DNA from: an uncultured Pseudomonadota bacterium
Lineage (GTDB): Bacteria > Myxococcota_A > UBA796 > GCA-2862545
DNA: 6,657 nt
Direction: 5' to 3'
NCBI GenBank assembly: GCA_937891875.1
Contig: CALATR010000422.1
Location: 1-6,657 of the forward strand
The position numbers and the translations under genes are program-made. Shown in pieces: positions 5,391-6,657 of this stretch. The stretch's first letter is position 1; the number at the start of each line of letters is the position of its first letter. The notes below the pieces were generated by a model. The model was not told the origin of the DNA and did no database searches. It saw only the letters and a list, made by a program, of their open reading frames with translations.

Positions 5391-6657
5391 ATGCGCCCGG
5401 TTGTCGTTCCCCTCGCCCTCATGCTCGCCGCACCCGCCCTGGCCCAGGACGAGGGCGGGTTCGATGCTCACGGCTTCGTGCTCACCGCGCAGGACGGCGA
5501 CATCCGCGACCACCTCGCCATGCAGCGGCCCGGACCGCTCACCCCCGGCGGCTGGTTCGTCGGCGGCGTGGCCGAGTGGGCCCACCGCCCGCTGGTCTTC
5601 GTGACCCCCGGCGGCGACGGCAACGAGATCGAGCCCGCGCTCACCGACCTGCTCGCCCTCAACCTCACGGCCGGGGTCAGCCCCCACGAGCGCTTCCGGA
5701 TCACCGCCTCCATGCCCCTCTTCCTGCACTCGAAGAGCTTCGGCGAGGGGCAGGGGCTCGCTGGCGGCGACCTGCGGCTCGACGTCATGGCTGTGCTGGT
5801 CGACCCCGATGACGCCGACGGCCTCGGCGTCGCCGTCGTGCCCTGGATCGACCTCCCCACGGGCGCCAGCGGCAAGTTCCTCGGCCGGCGGACCGTCGGT
5901 GGTGGCGGCGTGCTGGCCGGCACCGTCGAGGAGGAGACCTACACCCTGTCCGCCAACCTGGGCCTGCAGGCGGACCCCGGCATCGAGGTCGGCAACCTGA
6001 CCGGCGGGGCCAGCCTCGTGGCCGCGGTCGGCGCCAACCACCTGCTCGACGACGTGAGCTCGATCGGCCTGGAAGCCAGGATGCAGGCGCCCTTCAGCAA
6101 GAACGAGCGCGCCGGCACCGGCACGCCGTCCGAGGCGATCCTGTCCTACCGCCGCACCACCGAGTCCGGCGCCTGGTTCACCGGCGGCCTGTCCGCGCCC
6201 CTCACCAGCGGGGCCGGCGCTGCGGTCTTCCGCCTCTTCATCGGCGGTGGCTTCGGCAAGACCGGGCCGGGGGTCGCCAAGGATCGGGACATGGACGGGA
6301 TCACCGATGATCTCGACGCCTGCCCGACCGAGCCCGAGACCAAGAACGGCTACATCGACGAGGACGGCTGCCCCGACCAGCTCTCCGAGCTGGTGGTCGA
6401 CGTGCTCTGGCGCGGCGAGCCGGTCACCGGCGCGGATCTCAAGGTCACCGGCACGGACAGCGAGGAGACGGTCCGGCTGAAGGACACCGAGACCAGCTGG
6501 ACCAACGCCGTGCCGCCCGACACCATGTGGAACATCGAGGGTCGCAAGGGCGAGTGTCTGCGCGGCGACGTGAAGAAGCTGGTCAAGGAGGGCCGCGAGG
6601 TCGCCCAGCTGGACCTGAAGCTGGTGCCGTCGGCGACCGCGTCCATCCACGTGCACG
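5391..6657 (+). CDS. Secreted OmpA-family-like beta-barrel protein with TSP3 calcium-binding motif, C-terminus cut by window
   Basis: 422 codons are visible from the ATG at 5391 and the frame is still open at the window end. Residues 1-18 form a signal peptide (MRPVVVPLALMLAAPALA, cut before Gln-19), so the product leaves the cytoplasm. Residues about 54-295 contain alternating polar/hydrophobic strands with many Gly and aromatic residues (GGWFVGGVAEWAHRPLVFV; FRITASMPLFLHSK; GGDLRLDVMAVLVD). This pattern matches the N-terminal barrel of OmpA-like proteins in Myxococcota. Residues 298-329 hold a TSP3-type Asp-rich calcium motif, DRDMDGITDDLDACP, then GYIDEDGCPD, with Cys-311 and Cys-327. From about 332 on (ELVVDVLWRGEPVTGADLKV and following) the sequence looks like a small beta-sandwich of the carboxypeptidase-regulatory/PEGA kind. 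A C-terminal peptidoglycan-binding OmpA domain, common in the family, could lie beyond the window. Probable site: outer membrane. It likely shares a transcript with the TatD-like gene, and its ribosome binding site lies in an inverted repeat. Confidence 0.88.
   Translation, partial: MRPVVVPLALMLAAPALAQDEGGFDAHGFVLTAQDGDIRDHLAMQRPGPLTPGGWFVGGVAEWAHRPLVFVTPGGDGNEIEPALTDLLALNLTAGVSPHERFRITASMPLFLHSKSFGEGQGLAGGDLRLDVMAVLVDPDDADGLGVAVVPWIDLPTGASGKFLGRRTVGGGGVLAGTVEEETYTLSANLGLQADPGIEVGNLTGGASLVAAVGANHLLDDVSSIGLEARMQAPFSKNERAGTGTPSEAILSYRRTTESGAWFTGGLSAPLTSGAGAAVFRLFIGGGFGKTGPGVAKDRDMDGITDDLDACPTEPETKNGYIDEDGCPDQLSELVVDVLWRGEPVTGADLKVTGTDSEETVRLKDTETSWTNAVPPDTMWNIEGRKGECLRGDVKKLVKEGREVAQLDLKLVPSATASIHVH

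Noticed and set aside
4353..6656. A 767-codon open frame on the minus strand
   Set aside because: It is antisense to the TatD-like and TSP3 barrel genes, both with clear family motifs. Its composition (Gly/Ala/Arg/His/Gln-rich, no motif) is that of a GC-driven shadow frame.

Overview
The window is about 70% GC by eye. It reads as a densely packed piece of a Gram-negative bacterial chromosome. The best lineage guess is Myxococcota or a related former 'deltaproteobacterial' group. This rests on a secreted outer-membrane-type protein with a thrombospondin type 3 (TSP3) calcium-binding motif, a lipoprotein signal peptide, GTG starts and strong G/C in third codon positions. It is an inference from gene style, not from any marker gene. 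I see no tRNA, rRNA, CRISPR array, insertion sequence or phage gene, and no gene-free stretch longer than about 45 bases.

Layout: six protein genes in three transcription groups. (1) Positions 1-1510, minus strand: a right-handed beta-helix (pectate lyase superfamily) lipoprotein with its C-terminus beyond the window. (2) Positions 1551-3058, plus strand: a two-gene ABC-2 type exporter (ATPase then permease) joined by an ATGA overlap and diverging from the lipoprotein across only 40 bases. (3) Positions 3047-4522, minus strand: a 491-residue protein that looks like a degenerate family-2 glycosyltransferase; its stop overlaps the permease stop tail-to-tail by 12 bases. (4) Positions 4554-5348, plus strand: a TatD-like metal-dependent hydrolase. 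It is followed after 42 bases by (5) 5391-6657, a secreted beta-barrel/TSP3 protein that runs off the window.

The genes do not form an obvious single pathway. Two are envelope or secreted proteins and two form a membrane exporter. The other two (the GT2-like and TatD-like proteins) each belong to a recognisable enzyme fold but appear to lack part of the expected metal site. The most notable non-coding element is an 8-bp perfect inverted repeat that would pair with the ribosome binding site of the TSP3 protein. I do not see a clear undescribed multi-gene system here. The degenerate glycosyltransferase-like protein and the altered TatD-like metal site are the leads worth following.
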